Shown here piece by piece: positions 17,288-25,482 of a stretch of DNA of 64,000 bases (positions within the stretch are counted from its first letter, which is position 1; every line of letters starts with the position of its first letter). The notes under the pieces were generated by a model, which was not told the origin of the DNA, did no database searches, and saw only the letters and a list, made by a program, of their open reading frames with translations. A program made the position numbers and the translations under genes. This DNA comes from Thioalkalivibrio paradoxus (GTDB taxonomy: Bacteria > Pseudomonadota > Gammaproteobacteria > Ectothiorhodospirales > Ectothiorhodospiraceae), in contig JAABSC010000001.1 of the NCBI GenBank assembly GCA_011390565.1, forward strand, positions 124,001 to 188,000, given 5' to 3'.

Positions 17288-18223
17288 TCAGGGGTGGGAG
17301 TCAGCATGCAGGGCGACCGCGGCGCCAATCCGGGCACCCACCCAGCCAAGCACCAGGCCCGCGGCGATCAGGATCAGCCCAAGTTGGGTTTCCGGCGTCG
17401 CGAAGCGCAGTGGGAGATCGAATGCGGCGGCGGCGGACTCCACCGGCGCCCGGGTGAAATGGACCCCGGCCCAGAGCAGGCCGAAGCTGAACAGGCCGCC
17501 ACCCAGGCCGATCCACAGCCCGGTGTACAGCGAGGGGCGGCGGAGGAAACGGTCGGTTGCCCCCGTGATCCGGGAGATCGCGATCTCCTCGTTACGTTCG
17601 CGCAGTTCCGAGGCGGCCGCCACAGCCAGAATGAGCATGACACCCAATGCGAGCAGACCACCGACGACCAGCAATACACGGGTTCCGGCCCGGTGCAGGG
17701 CCTGGAGACGCCGCACCCATTCGTGATCGCTGACCACGGTGGCTTCGGGCAACGCCTGACGCAACCGCGATTCCAGGTTGCGCAAGGCCTCCGGCGTGCG
17801 TTCCAGAGGCAGCACCTCGATCACCGCGGGCAGCGGGTTGTCGTCCAGCCAGTCGAGGAGGGCGGTATCGGGAAGGCCGGCTCGGTAGCGCGCCAGTGCC
17901 TGATCGGCGCTCTGTGCGGTCGTTCCGGCGACACCCTGCAGCTCATCGACGCGTTCGACGGCTGCCTGCAGTTCGGTTTCCGGGGTGTTGTCCAGATAGA
18001 GCGCGATCCGCGGCTCATGATCCACCGCCGCAGAAAGTTCCCGGGCATTCTCGAGCAGCAGCCAGAGATAGGCCGGCAGGGCCAGGATGAAGCCGAGGAC
18101 GGCGATCAGGATCAGCGTTTGCCCCGGCGCGTGCAGGCGCCGACCGAGGCTGCGCCGGGCCGCGTCGGCGTGGTTATGCAGCCAGGCTTCCAGACAGCCG
18201 GCACGCTCGGCGGGTTCCTTCAT
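17288..18223 (-). CDS. ftsX: Cell division protein FtsX
   Basis: Membrane partner of FtsE in the ABC-like complex that controls septal amidases through EnvC. The 311 residues have a long cytoplasmic N-terminus (a basic stretch SLGRRLHAPGQT), a first helix near 50-72 (ILIAVLGFILALPAYLWLLL), a periplasmic domain to about 195, and three C-terminal helices. The ATG at 18223 overlaps the ftsE stop (ATGA). The same frame is open far upstream to 19144 inside ftsE and ftsY, but that part is out of phase with those genes. Confidence 0.93.
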   Translation of the reverse strand: MKEPAERAGCLEAWLHNHADAARRSLGRRLHAPGQTLILIAVLGFILALPAYLWLLLENARELSAAVDHEPRIALYLDNTPETELQAAVERVDELQGVAGTTAQSADQALARYRAGLPDTALLDWLDDNPLPAVIEVLPLERTPEALRNLESRLRQALPEATVVSDHEWVRRLQALHRAGTRVLLVVGGLLALGVMLILAVAAASELRERNEEIAISRITGATDRFLRRPSLYTGLWIGLGGGLFSFGLLWAGVHFTRAPVESAAAAFDLPLRFATPETQLGLILIAAGLVLGWVGARIGAAVALHADSHP

Positions 18224-18903
18224 GCGGGTTTCCCGGCGGGCGGCTGCTGACGTGCCTCCAGGCGTCCGTTCTCGAGGTGCAGCATCGGGCGGCCGAGCGC
18301 CGCAATCAGTTCGAGATCGTGGCTGGCGATCAACGCGGTCATGCCGACCCGGTTGAAATCCAGGAACAGTTCCATGATCTCCCGGGACAGGGCGGGATCG
18401 AGATTTCCGGTCGGTTCGTCCGCCAGCAGCAGCGCCGGACGATGCACGATGGCACGGGCGATGCCGACGCGCTGCTGTTCGCCGGCCGAAAGCGTCTGCG
18501 GGCTCGCATTCTCTTTCTGCAGCAGACCGACCTTGTCCAGCGACGCCCGGACCCGTTTGCGCGCTTCGGTCCGCCGAAAGCCGAGAATCTCGAGCGGCAG
18601 GGCGACATTGGCATGGACCGGACGATCGAGCAGCAGGCGATGATCCTGGAACACGAGCCCGATGCCGCGCCGGAATCCCGGTACGTCGCGCCGGGGCAGG
18701 GTCTCCAGGTCCTGTCCGTTCACCAGGATGCGGCCCCGGGTCGGACGTTCCAGGCGTGCGATCAGCCGCAACAGCGTGCTCTTGCCCGCACCCGAAGGCC
18801 CCGTGACGAAGGCCAGGGCTCCGGCATCGACCCGCAGGCTTACGTTGTGCAGCGCCTCGGTGCCGCCTGCGAAACGCTTGGTCACCCGCTGCAGCCGAAT
18901 CAT
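18220..18903 (-). CDS. ftsE: Cell division ATP-binding protein FtsE
   Basis: Cytoplasmic ATPase of FtsEX. The 227 residues contain Walker A GPSGAGKSTLLRLI near residue 35, the signature LSAGEQQRVGIARAI, Walker B ALLLADEPTGNLDP and the switch His in LIASHDLE. The ATG at 18903 has GGAG eight bases upstream and gives the family start MIRLQRVTKRF; a GTG at 18918 is less likely. It lies 20 bases after ftsY and overlaps ftsX. Confidence 0.96.
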   Translation of the reverse strand: MIRLQRVTKRFAGGTEALHNVSLRVDAGALAFVTGPSGAGKSTLLRLIARLERPTRGRILVNGQDLETLPRRDVPGFRRGIGLVFQDHRLLLDRPVHANVALPLEILGFRRTEARKRVRASLDKVGLLQKENASPQTLSAGEQQRVGIARAIVHRPALLLADEPTGNLDPALSREIMELFLDFNRVGMTALIASHDLELIAALGRPMLHLENGRLEARQQPPAGKPA

Positions 18904-18923
18904 GGACAGGGGCTCCACGGGCT

Positions 18924-19901
18924 TCAGTCCGGGTTGCGGCCCAGGAGTGCCCGCACGAAATCCCGTGCCTGGAACAACTGCAGGTCCTCGGCCTTTTCGC
19001 CGACGCCGATGAACCGAACCGGAATGCCCATCCGCTCGGCGAGCGCAAACAGCACCCCGCCCTTCGCGGTACCGTCGAGCTTGGTGACCACCAGTCCGGT
19101 GACGCCCAGAGCCTCGTGGAACTCGCGGACCTGGTTGAGGGCATTCTGGCCGGTTCCGCCGTCGACGACCATCAGCACTTCGCGGGGTGCGTCGGGATCC
19201 AGCCGTCCCATCACGCGCCGGACCTTGCGGATTTCGTCCATCAGGTTGTTCTGGGTGTGGAGACGGCCCGCGGTGTCGGCCACCATCACGTCGATCCGAC
19301 GCGACTGCGCGGCCTGCAGCGCATCGTAGATCACCGAGGCCGAGTCGGCCCCGGTGCCCTGAGCAATCACCGGCACGCCATTGCGTTCGCCCCAGGTCTG
19401 CAATTGTTCCACCGCCGCCGCACGGAAGGTATCGCCCGCAGCGAGCAGTACCGAGAAACCATCCGCCTTGAGGTGGTGCGCGAGCTTGCCGATCGTGGTG
19501 GTCTTGCCGGCACCGTTGATACCGACCACCAGAATCGAAAAGGGCTTGCCGTTTGCGGTTTCGATGACCAGTGGCCGCTCCACCCCGTCGAGGATCTCGA
19601 TCATCGCCTGTTCCAGCGCACGCATCAGCGCATCGGCGTCCTTGAGTTCGCCGCGCTTCACCTCGCGCGTGATCCGGTCCATGATGCGGGCAGTGGCCTC
19701 CACGCCGACATCGGCAAGCAGCAGCCGCTCTTCGAGGTCCTCGAACAGCGTGTCGTCGATCCGGCGCTTGAACAGTTCGCCGAGATCCGTGTTCAGCACA
19801 TCCCCGGTCTTGGCCAGGCCCCGGCGCAGGCGTTCGAACAGGCCGGGCTGCGCCGGAGCGGCTTCGCCGGCGGATGTCTCTTTTTTTCGGAAACCGAACA
19901 T
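18924..19901 (-). CDS. ftsY: Signal recognition particle receptor FtsY
   Basis: SRP GTPase that docks ribosome-SRP complexes at the membrane and the SecYEG channel. The 325 residues start MFGFRKKE and have an N domain followed by the NG GTPase motifs: G1 GINGAGKTTTIGKLA, GDTFRAAAVEQL, G3 DTAGRLHTQNNLM, G4 TKLDGTAKGG. The acidic A region of E. coli FtsY is almost absent, so this is a short-form receptor. The frame runs upstream to 20264 antisense to the protease gene; ATG 19901 is the natural start. It is divergent from the M16 gene with 52 bases between. Confidence 0.96.
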   Translation of the reverse strand: MFGFRKKETSAGEAAPAQPGLFERLRRGLAKTGDVLNTDLGELFKRRIDDTLFEDLEERLLLADVGVEATARIMDRITREVKRGELKDADALMRALEQAMIEILDGVERPLVIETANGKPFSILVVGINGAGKTTTIGKLAHHLKADGFSVLLAAGDTFRAAAVEQLQTWGERNGVPVIAQGTGADSASVIYDALQAAQSRRIDVMVADTAGRLHTQNNLMDEIRKVRRVMGRLDPDAPREVLMVVDGGTGQNALNQVREFHEALGVTGLVVTKLDGTAKGGVLFALAERMGIPVRFIGVGEKAEDLQLFQARDFVRALLGRNPD

Positions 19902-19953
19902 GATGTCTGTGGTCAACGCGGAAGGTGCGGCAATGCTATCACGAGGTTCGAGA

Positions 19954-21297
19954 ATGATCAGACGGGTTTTACTGGGCGGCCTTTTCGGCACGCTGATGAT
20001 GGCGCTGGTGCTTCCCACGGCTCTGGCCCGGGTGGTCGAGCATCGCCTCGACAACGGACTGACCGTGCTGGTGCTGGTCGACCCGCGCGCACCCGTGGTC
20101 ACGCACCAGGTCTGGTACCGGGTCGGTTCCGTGGACGAGCACAGCGGGATCACCGGCGTCTCGCACATGCTCGAGCACATGATGTTCAAGGGCAGCGAGC
20201 AGTATCCCCCCGGTGAGTTCTCGCGCATCGTTTCTGCGCTCGGCGGCCGGGAGAATGCGTTCACCGGGCGCGATTACACGGGCTACTTCCAGGTCCTGGG
20301 ACGCGAGCACTGGGAGACGGTGATGGCCATGGAAGCCGAGCGCATGCAGGGTCTGCTCCTGGTCGACGAGGAGTTCCAGCCGGAGCGCCGCGTGGTGATC
20401 GAGGAGCGTCGGCTGACGACCGAGGACCGGCCGAATTCCCTGCTGTTCGAACAGTTCCAGGCGACCGCGTTTTTCAACCAGCCCTATGGCCACCCGATCA
20501 TCGGCTGGATGACCGACATCGAGTCCTATGCGCTGGAGGATCTCCAGGACTGGTACCAGCGCTGGTACACGCCCAACAACGCGGTCGTGGTGGTGGTCGG
20601 CGATGTCGACTCCGACGAGGTCCTGGCAGCTGCGGAGCGACATTTCGGGTCGATCCCGGCGCGACCGCTGCCGGTACGCAAGCCCCGGGCGGAGACCCCG
20701 CAGCGGGGAGAACGTCGCGTAACGCTGCAGGCCCCCGCGGAACTCCCCTACCTGGTACTGGGATGGAAGGCCCCGTCGCTATCGAGCCTGGACGATCCGG
20801 CAGACGCCTACGCGCTCATCGTCGCGGCCGGAGCATTGGATTCCGGCGAGGCATCGCGTTTTGCCCGCGATCTGGTACGCGGTCGCGAATTGGCCAGCAG
20901 CACGTCCTCGCGCTACAGCCCGTTCACACGGCTGGATACCCTGTTCACCGTGGCTGCGGTGCCCACGGCGGGCACCGACATGGCAACGCTGGAATCCGCC
21001 CTGCTGCAGCAGGTAGAAAACCTGCGGCAGGAGCCGCTCGACCCAGCCGAGCTGTCGCGGGTGCAGGCCCGGGTGATCGCTTCGGAGATCTTCCAGCGGG
21101 ATTCGATCCGCGCACAGGCCTTCGAAATCGGCATGCTGCAAACGATCGGACTGGGATGGCAGGTGTCGGACGAATACGTGGATCGCGTCCGCGCGGTCAC
21201 GGCCGAGGACGTGCAGCGGGTGGCCCGCCAGTACCTCGTGCCCGAGCGCCTTACGGTAGGCGTCCTCGACCCGCTGCCGATCGGGGGTGGAGCATGA
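19954..21297 (+). CDS. M16 family zinc peptidase, catalytic subunit
   Basis: Pitrilysin-family protease with an N-terminal hydrophobic signal (LLGGLFGTLMMALVLPTALA), so exported. The zinc motif HMLEH is at residues 71-75 (the inverse HxxEH), with a downstream Glu in VVIEERRLTTED. At 447 residues it is a single M16 two-domain unit. The start codon ATG 19954 has GAGG seven bases before it. It overlaps the next M16 gene by four bases; such pairs form heterodimers in which this subunit supplies the zinc site. Substrate unknown, probably periplasmic peptides. Confidence 0.92.
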   Translation: MIRRVLLGGLFGTLMMALVLPTALARVVEHRLDNGLTVLVLVDPRAPVVTHQVWYRVGSVDEHSGITGVSHMLEHMMFKGSEQYPPGEFSRIVSALGGRENAFTGRDYTGYFQVLGREHWETVMAMEAERMQGLLLVDEEFQPERRVVIEERRLTTEDRPNSLLFEQFQATAFFNQPYGHPIIGWMTDIESYALEDLQDWYQRWYTPNNAVVVVVGDVDSDEVLAAAERHFGSIPARPLPVRKPRAETPQRGERRVTLQAPAELPYLVLGWKAPSLSSLDDPADAYALIVAAGALDSGEASRFARDLVRGRELASSTSSRYSPFTRLDTLFTVAAVPTAGTDMATLESALLQQVENLRQEPLDPAELSRVQARVIASEIFQRDSIRAQAFEIGMLQTIGLGWQVSDEYVDRVRAVTAEDVQRVARQYLVPERLTVGVLDPLPIGGGA

Positions 21298-22652
21298 GCA
21301 CGACCGCGCGCCTCGCCGGTGCTCACGGCTTGACCGGACGTTCCGTGTTTCCGGGTCTGTTGGCCGGGCTGTTTCTTGCCGTGGTGCTCTCGATGCCCGG
21401 GCCCGCGGGCGCTGTGGACATCGAGCAATGGGAAACTCCCGAGGGGCTGCGCGTCCTGTTTGCCCCTGCGACCGGGTTGCCGATGCTGGACGTTCGGCTG
21501 ACGTTCGATGCCGGTGCGGCACGCGACGGCAGCCGTTTGGGTCTGGCTCGTCTGACCAATGAATCCCTGAGCCACGGCACCGACCAGATGAATGCGGACC
21601 GCCTGGCGGAACGTTTCGAATCGGTGGGGGCGCAGTTCAGCACGAGCGCGGCCCGGGACATGGGCATCGTCAGTCTCCGTACGCTGACCGAGCCTGACTG
21701 GCTGGCCGAGTCCGTCGCCACGTTCACGGAATTGCTGGTCGCGCCGGCGTTTCCCGAACGGGATCTCGAGCGCACGCGCCGCCAGTTGCTGCAGGCCCTG
21801 CAGCGCGAGCGCCAGGAACCCGGGTCGGTCGCCAGCCGGCGCTTCTATCAACTGATGTACCGGGATCATCCGTATGCCAATCCCACGCTGGGCCACGAGG
21901 AGACCATACCCACCCTTACCCGTCAGGAAGTGATGGATTTCTATGCCCGCTATTACGCAGCGGGGAACGCCGTGCTCGCAATGACCGGCGCCATCTCGAG
22001 GGAAGAGGCGGAAGTCCTGGCCAAACAGATCGCGGAGGCCCTGCCAAAGGGCGAACGGGCACCGGAACTGCCCCCCGTTCCGGCACTCGAAGGCCCGATT
22101 ACCGAACGCATAGCCTTCCCGTCCGAGCAGGCGCATATCTTCATGGGCGCCCCGGCTCTACGCAGGGGTGATCCCGATTACTACCCGCTCACGGTGGCCA
22201 ATCATGCGCTGGGCAGTGGCGGCTTCACGTCGCGGCTGTTCGGGGAGGTGCGGACGCGCCGCGGCCTCGCCTATTCGGTCTACAGTTCCGTGCGACCCAT
22301 GGCCGCGGAGGGGCCGTTTCTGATCGGCATGCAGACAGGCACGGACCAGGTGCCCGAGGCGCTCGAGGTCCTGGGCGATGAACTTGCGCGCTGGCATCGG
22401 GACGGTGTGACCGACGAGGAACTCGAAGCCTCTCAGGCGAACATCACCGGTGGCTTTCCGGTGCGCCTCGCTTCGAACCGCGACATCGTCGAGAACCTGG
22501 GAATGATGGGGTTCTATGACCTGCCCCTGGATTACCTGGATCTTCACAACGATCGCATCGAGGCCGTGTCGGTGGAGTCGGCGCTCGAGGCGCTACAGCG
22601 CCGGGTGCGGCCGGAGGTCATGGTGACCGTCGTGGTCGGTGGCGGGGACTGA
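21294..22652 (+). CDS. M16 family peptidase-like protein, non-catalytic partner
   Basis: A 452-residue M16 homologue with an N-terminal hydrophobic segment (FPGLLAGLFLAVVLSMPGPAGA), so exported. It lacks HxxEH: the equivalent position reads RLTNESLSHGTDQ. It keeps the C-terminal Arg/Tyr region SGGFTSRLFGEVRTRRGLAY. This is the usual division of labour in M16B heterodimers, where one subunit has the zinc site and the other the R/Y substrate-binding pair. Its ATG overlaps the first gene's stop (ATGA). Confidence 0.9.
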   Translation: MSTTARLAGAHGLTGRSVFPGLLAGLFLAVVLSMPGPAGAVDIEQWETPEGLRVLFAPATGLPMLDVRLTFDAGAARDGSRLGLARLTNESLSHGTDQMNADRLAERFESVGAQFSTSAARDMGIVSLRTLTEPDWLAESVATFTELLVAPAFPERDLERTRRQLLQALQRERQEPGSVASRRFYQLMYRDHPYANPTLGHEETIPTLTRQEVMDFYARYYAAGNAVLAMTGAISREEAEVLAKQIAEALPKGERAPELPPVPALEGPITERIAFPSEQAHIFMGAPALRRGDPDYYPLTVANHALGSGGFTSRLFGEVRTRRGLAYSVYSSVRPMAAEGPFLIGMQTGTDQVPEALEVLGDELARWHRDGVTDEELEASQANITGGFPVRLASNRDIVENLGMMGFYDLPLDYLDLHNDRIEAVSVESALEALQRRVRPEVMVTVVVGGGD

Positions 22653-22659
22653 CGCGCCG

Positions 22660-23304
22660 ATGATGCGCGGCCGGACCAGCCCGCGTGGCCGCTCGGCGCG
22701 GGTCCGCATCATCGGAGGGGCATGGCGGCGGCGCTGGCTGCCGGTCGCCGATGTCCCCGGGCTGCGGCCGAGCGCCGACGCGCAGCGCGAGACCCTGTTC
22801 AACTGGCTGCAACCCGCGTTGCCCGGCGCCCGCGTGCTCGACCTGTTTGCGGGCACAGGCGTCCTCGGGCTGGAGGCTGCTTCGCGCGGTGCGTCCTCGG
22901 TGGTGCTGGTGGAGAAGAATCCGTTGGTTGCCCGACAGCTGGGCGCCAGCTGCAGACTGCTGGGGGCTACACAGGTCACCGTCGTTCAGGACGATGTCCT
23001 CAGGTGGTTGTCGCAGGAATGTGGTGCGGGTTGTGTTCCGTTCGATGTGGTGTTTCTGGACCCACCGTTCGGCCAGGGTCTGGTGCCCGAGGCGCTGGAT
23101 CGGTTGCGGGCGGGTGGCTGGATGACCGGGGGTTCCCGGGTCTACATCGAGCAGGAAACCGGTCTGCCGGCCCCCGGGGGTTGGGTGATCGAGCGTGAAC
23201 GCACCGGTGGTCAGGCGCATGGCCTGCTGCTGGTGCCGGCCGACTCGGCGGAGCCCGCGACCGGTCATGGCCTCCAGGGTCAGCCAGGGCCACCGCCACG
23301 TTGA
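22660..23304 (+). CDS. rsmD: 16S rRNA (guanine966-N2)-methyltransferase RsmD
   Basis: Methylates G966 of 16S rRNA in the small subunit head. The 214 residues have the family pattern: RIIGGAWRRRWLPV, LRPSADAQRETLFNWL, SAM motif VLDLFAGTGVLGLEAASRGA and the catalytic FLDPPFGQG. The ATG pair at 22660/22663 is eight bases past the M16 stop; a GTG at 22639 is also in frame. RsmD often lies beside ftsY and M16 genes in gammaproteobacteria, as here. It converges with the next gene across 13 bases. Confidence 0.93.
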   Translation: MMRGRTSPRGRSARVRIIGGAWRRRWLPVADVPGLRPSADAQRETLFNWLQPALPGARVLDLFAGTGVLGLEAASRGASSVVLVEKNPLVARQLGASCRLLGATQVTVVQDDVLRWLSQECGAGCVPFDVVFLDPPFGQGLVPEALDRLRAGGWMTGGSRVYIEQETGLPAPGGWVIERERTGGQAHGLLLVPADSAEPATGHGLQGQPGPPPR

Positions 23305-23317
23305 GCCGGCGCGCGCA

Positions 23318-24361
23318 TCAGGACGTGGGCTTGTCCTTGCTGCCCTGATCGGACGGGGTGGTATCGGGCTCCTTCGCTGCAGACTCCTGCTCTTTCCCGT
23401 CGGCCTCGCCGGAGGCTTCCTCGTCCACGACCTTGCGGTGCTCGCCTGCGAGACGAAGGACGGTGTCGCGATCGCGCTGATCCGTGATCGCTCCAATAAA
23501 CGAGTATTCGCCGTCGGTGACGGTACGCGACGTTTCTTCCAGTTCGCTGGCAAGTTCCTGGACGCTGCGGATCACCCGGATCAGGCGGTCTCCCGAGCGT
23601 GAGAGCGAGAAGGCGTTGTTGCGGCGCGCTTCCTTGATCCCCTCGTTGAGTTCGCGGATGGTCTCCTGCAGCGAGCGGTTTTCGGATTTCAGGTGGGCCT
23701 CGGTGGCTTCCATCTCCTCACGGCGCTTCTGCAGGGCCTCGATCTCCCGGCGGTGCTCCTCGGCCTGTCGCGCGCGCAGGGCTTCCTGCTCCTGTTTCAG
23801 CGCATTCGCCGATTCCGTGAACTCCAGCCGCATCGACTGCAGCCCGGCCTCATGCGCCGTGCGCAGGGCTTCGGTGGATCGGGCGTGCTCGTCCCGAAAC
23901 ATCTGCACCGTCTGCTCCATCTCCTCCCGGGAAGCCCGCAGTTCGGTTTCGTGCTGGTCGCGCAGGGAGGCGAACTGACCGTCATATTCGGCCCGAATCT
24001 CCCGGACATTGGAGATGTTGGCCTCGTTCAGTCGCTCGACCAGGGCACTGTACTCATCATTGACGCGCTTGAGTTCGCTCGCCTGATTCGCGCGTGCGGT
24101 CTCCAACGCCCGGTTGTACTCCTGTTTGAGCTTTCCGGTTTCCGCGGTATGTCCGTCCCGCAGCTTCGCAAGCGCCTCCGCGTGATCGGCGTCCAGCCCA
24201 GCGAGCGCCCGAAGATGTGTCTTGCGCGCCGCATCCAGGGCTTCCTCGCTCCGTCGCGCCTGAAGGCCCTTGCCCACCGCGAAGCCGATGAGGGTGCCCG
24301 CGAGCGCGAGCAGTACGGCCAGAATGATCGTTTCGGGGCGGAGCAGTACTGCAAAATCCAT
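23318..24361 (-). CDS. Membrane-anchored long coiled-coil protein, function unknown
   Basis: Not recognised. The 347 residues begin with one membrane helix near 10-32 (ETIILAVLLALAGTLIGFAVG). A charged, Ala/Glu/Arg-rich helix from about 35 to 260 has heptad-like spacing, for example EYNRALETARANQASELKRV and EEHRREIEALQKRREEMEA. A short region then contains SRSGDRLIRVIRSVQELASEL, and the C-terminal 35 residues are acidic and polar. The ATG at 24361 has GAGG eight bases upstream. Topology resembles YhcB/ZapG or RmuC-like proteins, but no RmuC nuclease domain is visible and it is longer than YhcB. Confidence 0.75.
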   Translation of the reverse strand: MDFAVLLRPETIILAVLLALAGTLIGFAVGKGLQARRSEEALDAARKTHLRALAGLDADHAEALAKLRDGHTAETGKLKQEYNRALETARANQASELKRVNDEYSALVERLNEANISNVREIRAEYDGQFASLRDQHETELRASREEMEQTVQMFRDEHARSTEALRTAHEAGLQSMRLEFTESANALKQEQEALRARQAEEHRREIEALQKRREEMEATEAHLKSENRSLQETIRELNEGIKEARRNNAFSLSRSGDRLIRVIRSVQELASELEETSRTVTDGEYSFIGAITDQRDRDTVLRLAGEHRKVVDEEASGEADGKEQESAAKEPDTTPSDQGSKDKPTS

Positions 24362-24462
24362 GACGTGAACCTCGTTTGGGTGATATTCGAGCCGCAAGGG
24401 CCAGGGTGGGTCACCGCAGGCGTGTACGGGATTCACTACGCATCCGCGTACCCCGGTGGGTC

Positions 24463-24556
24463 CTGCGGAAAGATCGGTACCCGATCAGCTTGCCCGACAC
24501 GTCGCCGCCAGATCGCATCAGTTTGCAATAGATTGGCTATTCCTGCACTTGCCCCT
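24463..24556. repeat. Dispersed intergenic repeat, copy B
   Basis: Shares two blocks with the element at 3131-3278. One is the end motif TGCGGAAA..TCGGTA..CGATC from 24464. The other is a 32-base block at 24523-24554, 26 of 32 identical to 3193-3224, with the same 58-base spacing between blocks. The middle has diverged. The right inverted arm of copy A is absent because the fructosamine-kinase-like gene ends at 24558. The block contains a small stem AATAG-attgg-CTATT. It lies in the leader of the coiled-coil gene and at the 3' end of the kinase gene. Confidence 0.45.
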
Positions 24557-24557
24557 T

Positions 24558-25448
24558 TCAGCCCAGCTCAGCACGCAAACCACGTGCCATGCGCTCGGCC
24601 TGAGCGGCGTAGCCGCCGCCGAACAGGTTGAAATGATTGAGAATGTGGTAAAGGTTGTAGAGTTCACGGCGCACCGGGTATCCCGGGTCCAGCGGAAGCC
24701 CTTCCCCGTAGGCCGCAAAGAAATCGGCACCCGGATGGCCGAACAGTTCCATCATTGCGATGTCCGCCTCCCGGTCGCCGAAGTACACCGCGGGGTCGAA
24801 CACGGCCGGGACACCCCCCGCGAGAAACCCCCAGTTGCCGCTCCAGAGGTCGCCATGCAGCAGCGACGGCCGCGGCTGGTGATGGGTGAAGAACTGCCGG
24901 ATTTCCTGTTCCAGCCGGGCGACAGCGTCGAGCAGTGAGCGGCTGGCGCCCCGTCTTTGCGCGAGTTCGCGTTGATGGGCAAGGCGGTGATGGCGATAGA
25001 AATCCGGCCAGTCCTGTGACCAGGGATTGGGCTGTACCGTGCGGCCGATGAAATTATCCATCTTCCAGCCAAAGCTCTCCGCCGTGATCGCATGCAGCGC
25101 CGCTACTCCGTGTCCGAGCGCCCGTTCATCGCAGCGTCCCCCGAGCTCGAGATGTTCCAGCACCAGAACGCATCCCTCCGGGCCATCGGCGATCGCCACC
25201 ACCCCGGGGGTGCGCAATACGCGGCACCGCGCGAGTTCGTGGAGCCCCGCCGCCTCCGCCTCGAACATCGGACGGTGGCCGCCGTGGGAGCGCTTGATGA
25301 AAAAACGCCGACCGTCCTTTCCAGTCAACACGCTGGTTTCACTGATCGATCCGCCGCTGACCCCGGTGCCGTGGGCCGGGTGGAAAGGCTGACCGGTTGC
25401 CTGGGCAATCGCCCGGCTTGCGGTCTCGATCCATGGCGCCGCGTTCAT
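24558..25448 (-). CDS. Fructosamine kinase family protein
   Basis: Small-molecule kinase of the FN3K/YniA family, which in characterised members phosphorylates ketosamines on glycated amines or proteins for repair. The 296 residues show the ATP-binding N-lobe (GGSISETSVLTGKDGRRFFIK), the catalytic loop LLHGDLWSGNWGF and the metal-binding segment VFDPAVYFGDREADIAM. YHILNHFNLFGGGY near the end is typical of the family. The ATG at 25448 gives the common length. It lies downstream of slt on the same strand with a 34-base gap. Confidence 0.92.
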   Translation of the reverse strand: MNAAPWIETASRAIAQATGQPFHPAHGTGVSGGSISETSVLTGKDGRRFFIKRSHGGHRPMFEAEAAGLHELARCRVLRTPGVVAIADGPEGCVLVLEHLELGGRCDERALGHGVAALHAITAESFGWKMDNFIGRTVQPNPWSQDWPDFYRHHRLAHQRELAQRRGASRSLLDAVARLEQEIRQFFTHHQPRPSLLHGDLWSGNWGFLAGGVPAVFDPAVYFGDREADIAMMELFGHPGADFFAAYGEGLPLDPGYPVRRELYNLYHILNHFNLFGGGYAAQAERMARGLRAELG

Positions 25449-25482
25449 GGTTGTCCCGCCGACTGCACCTGCACCAGGGTCG

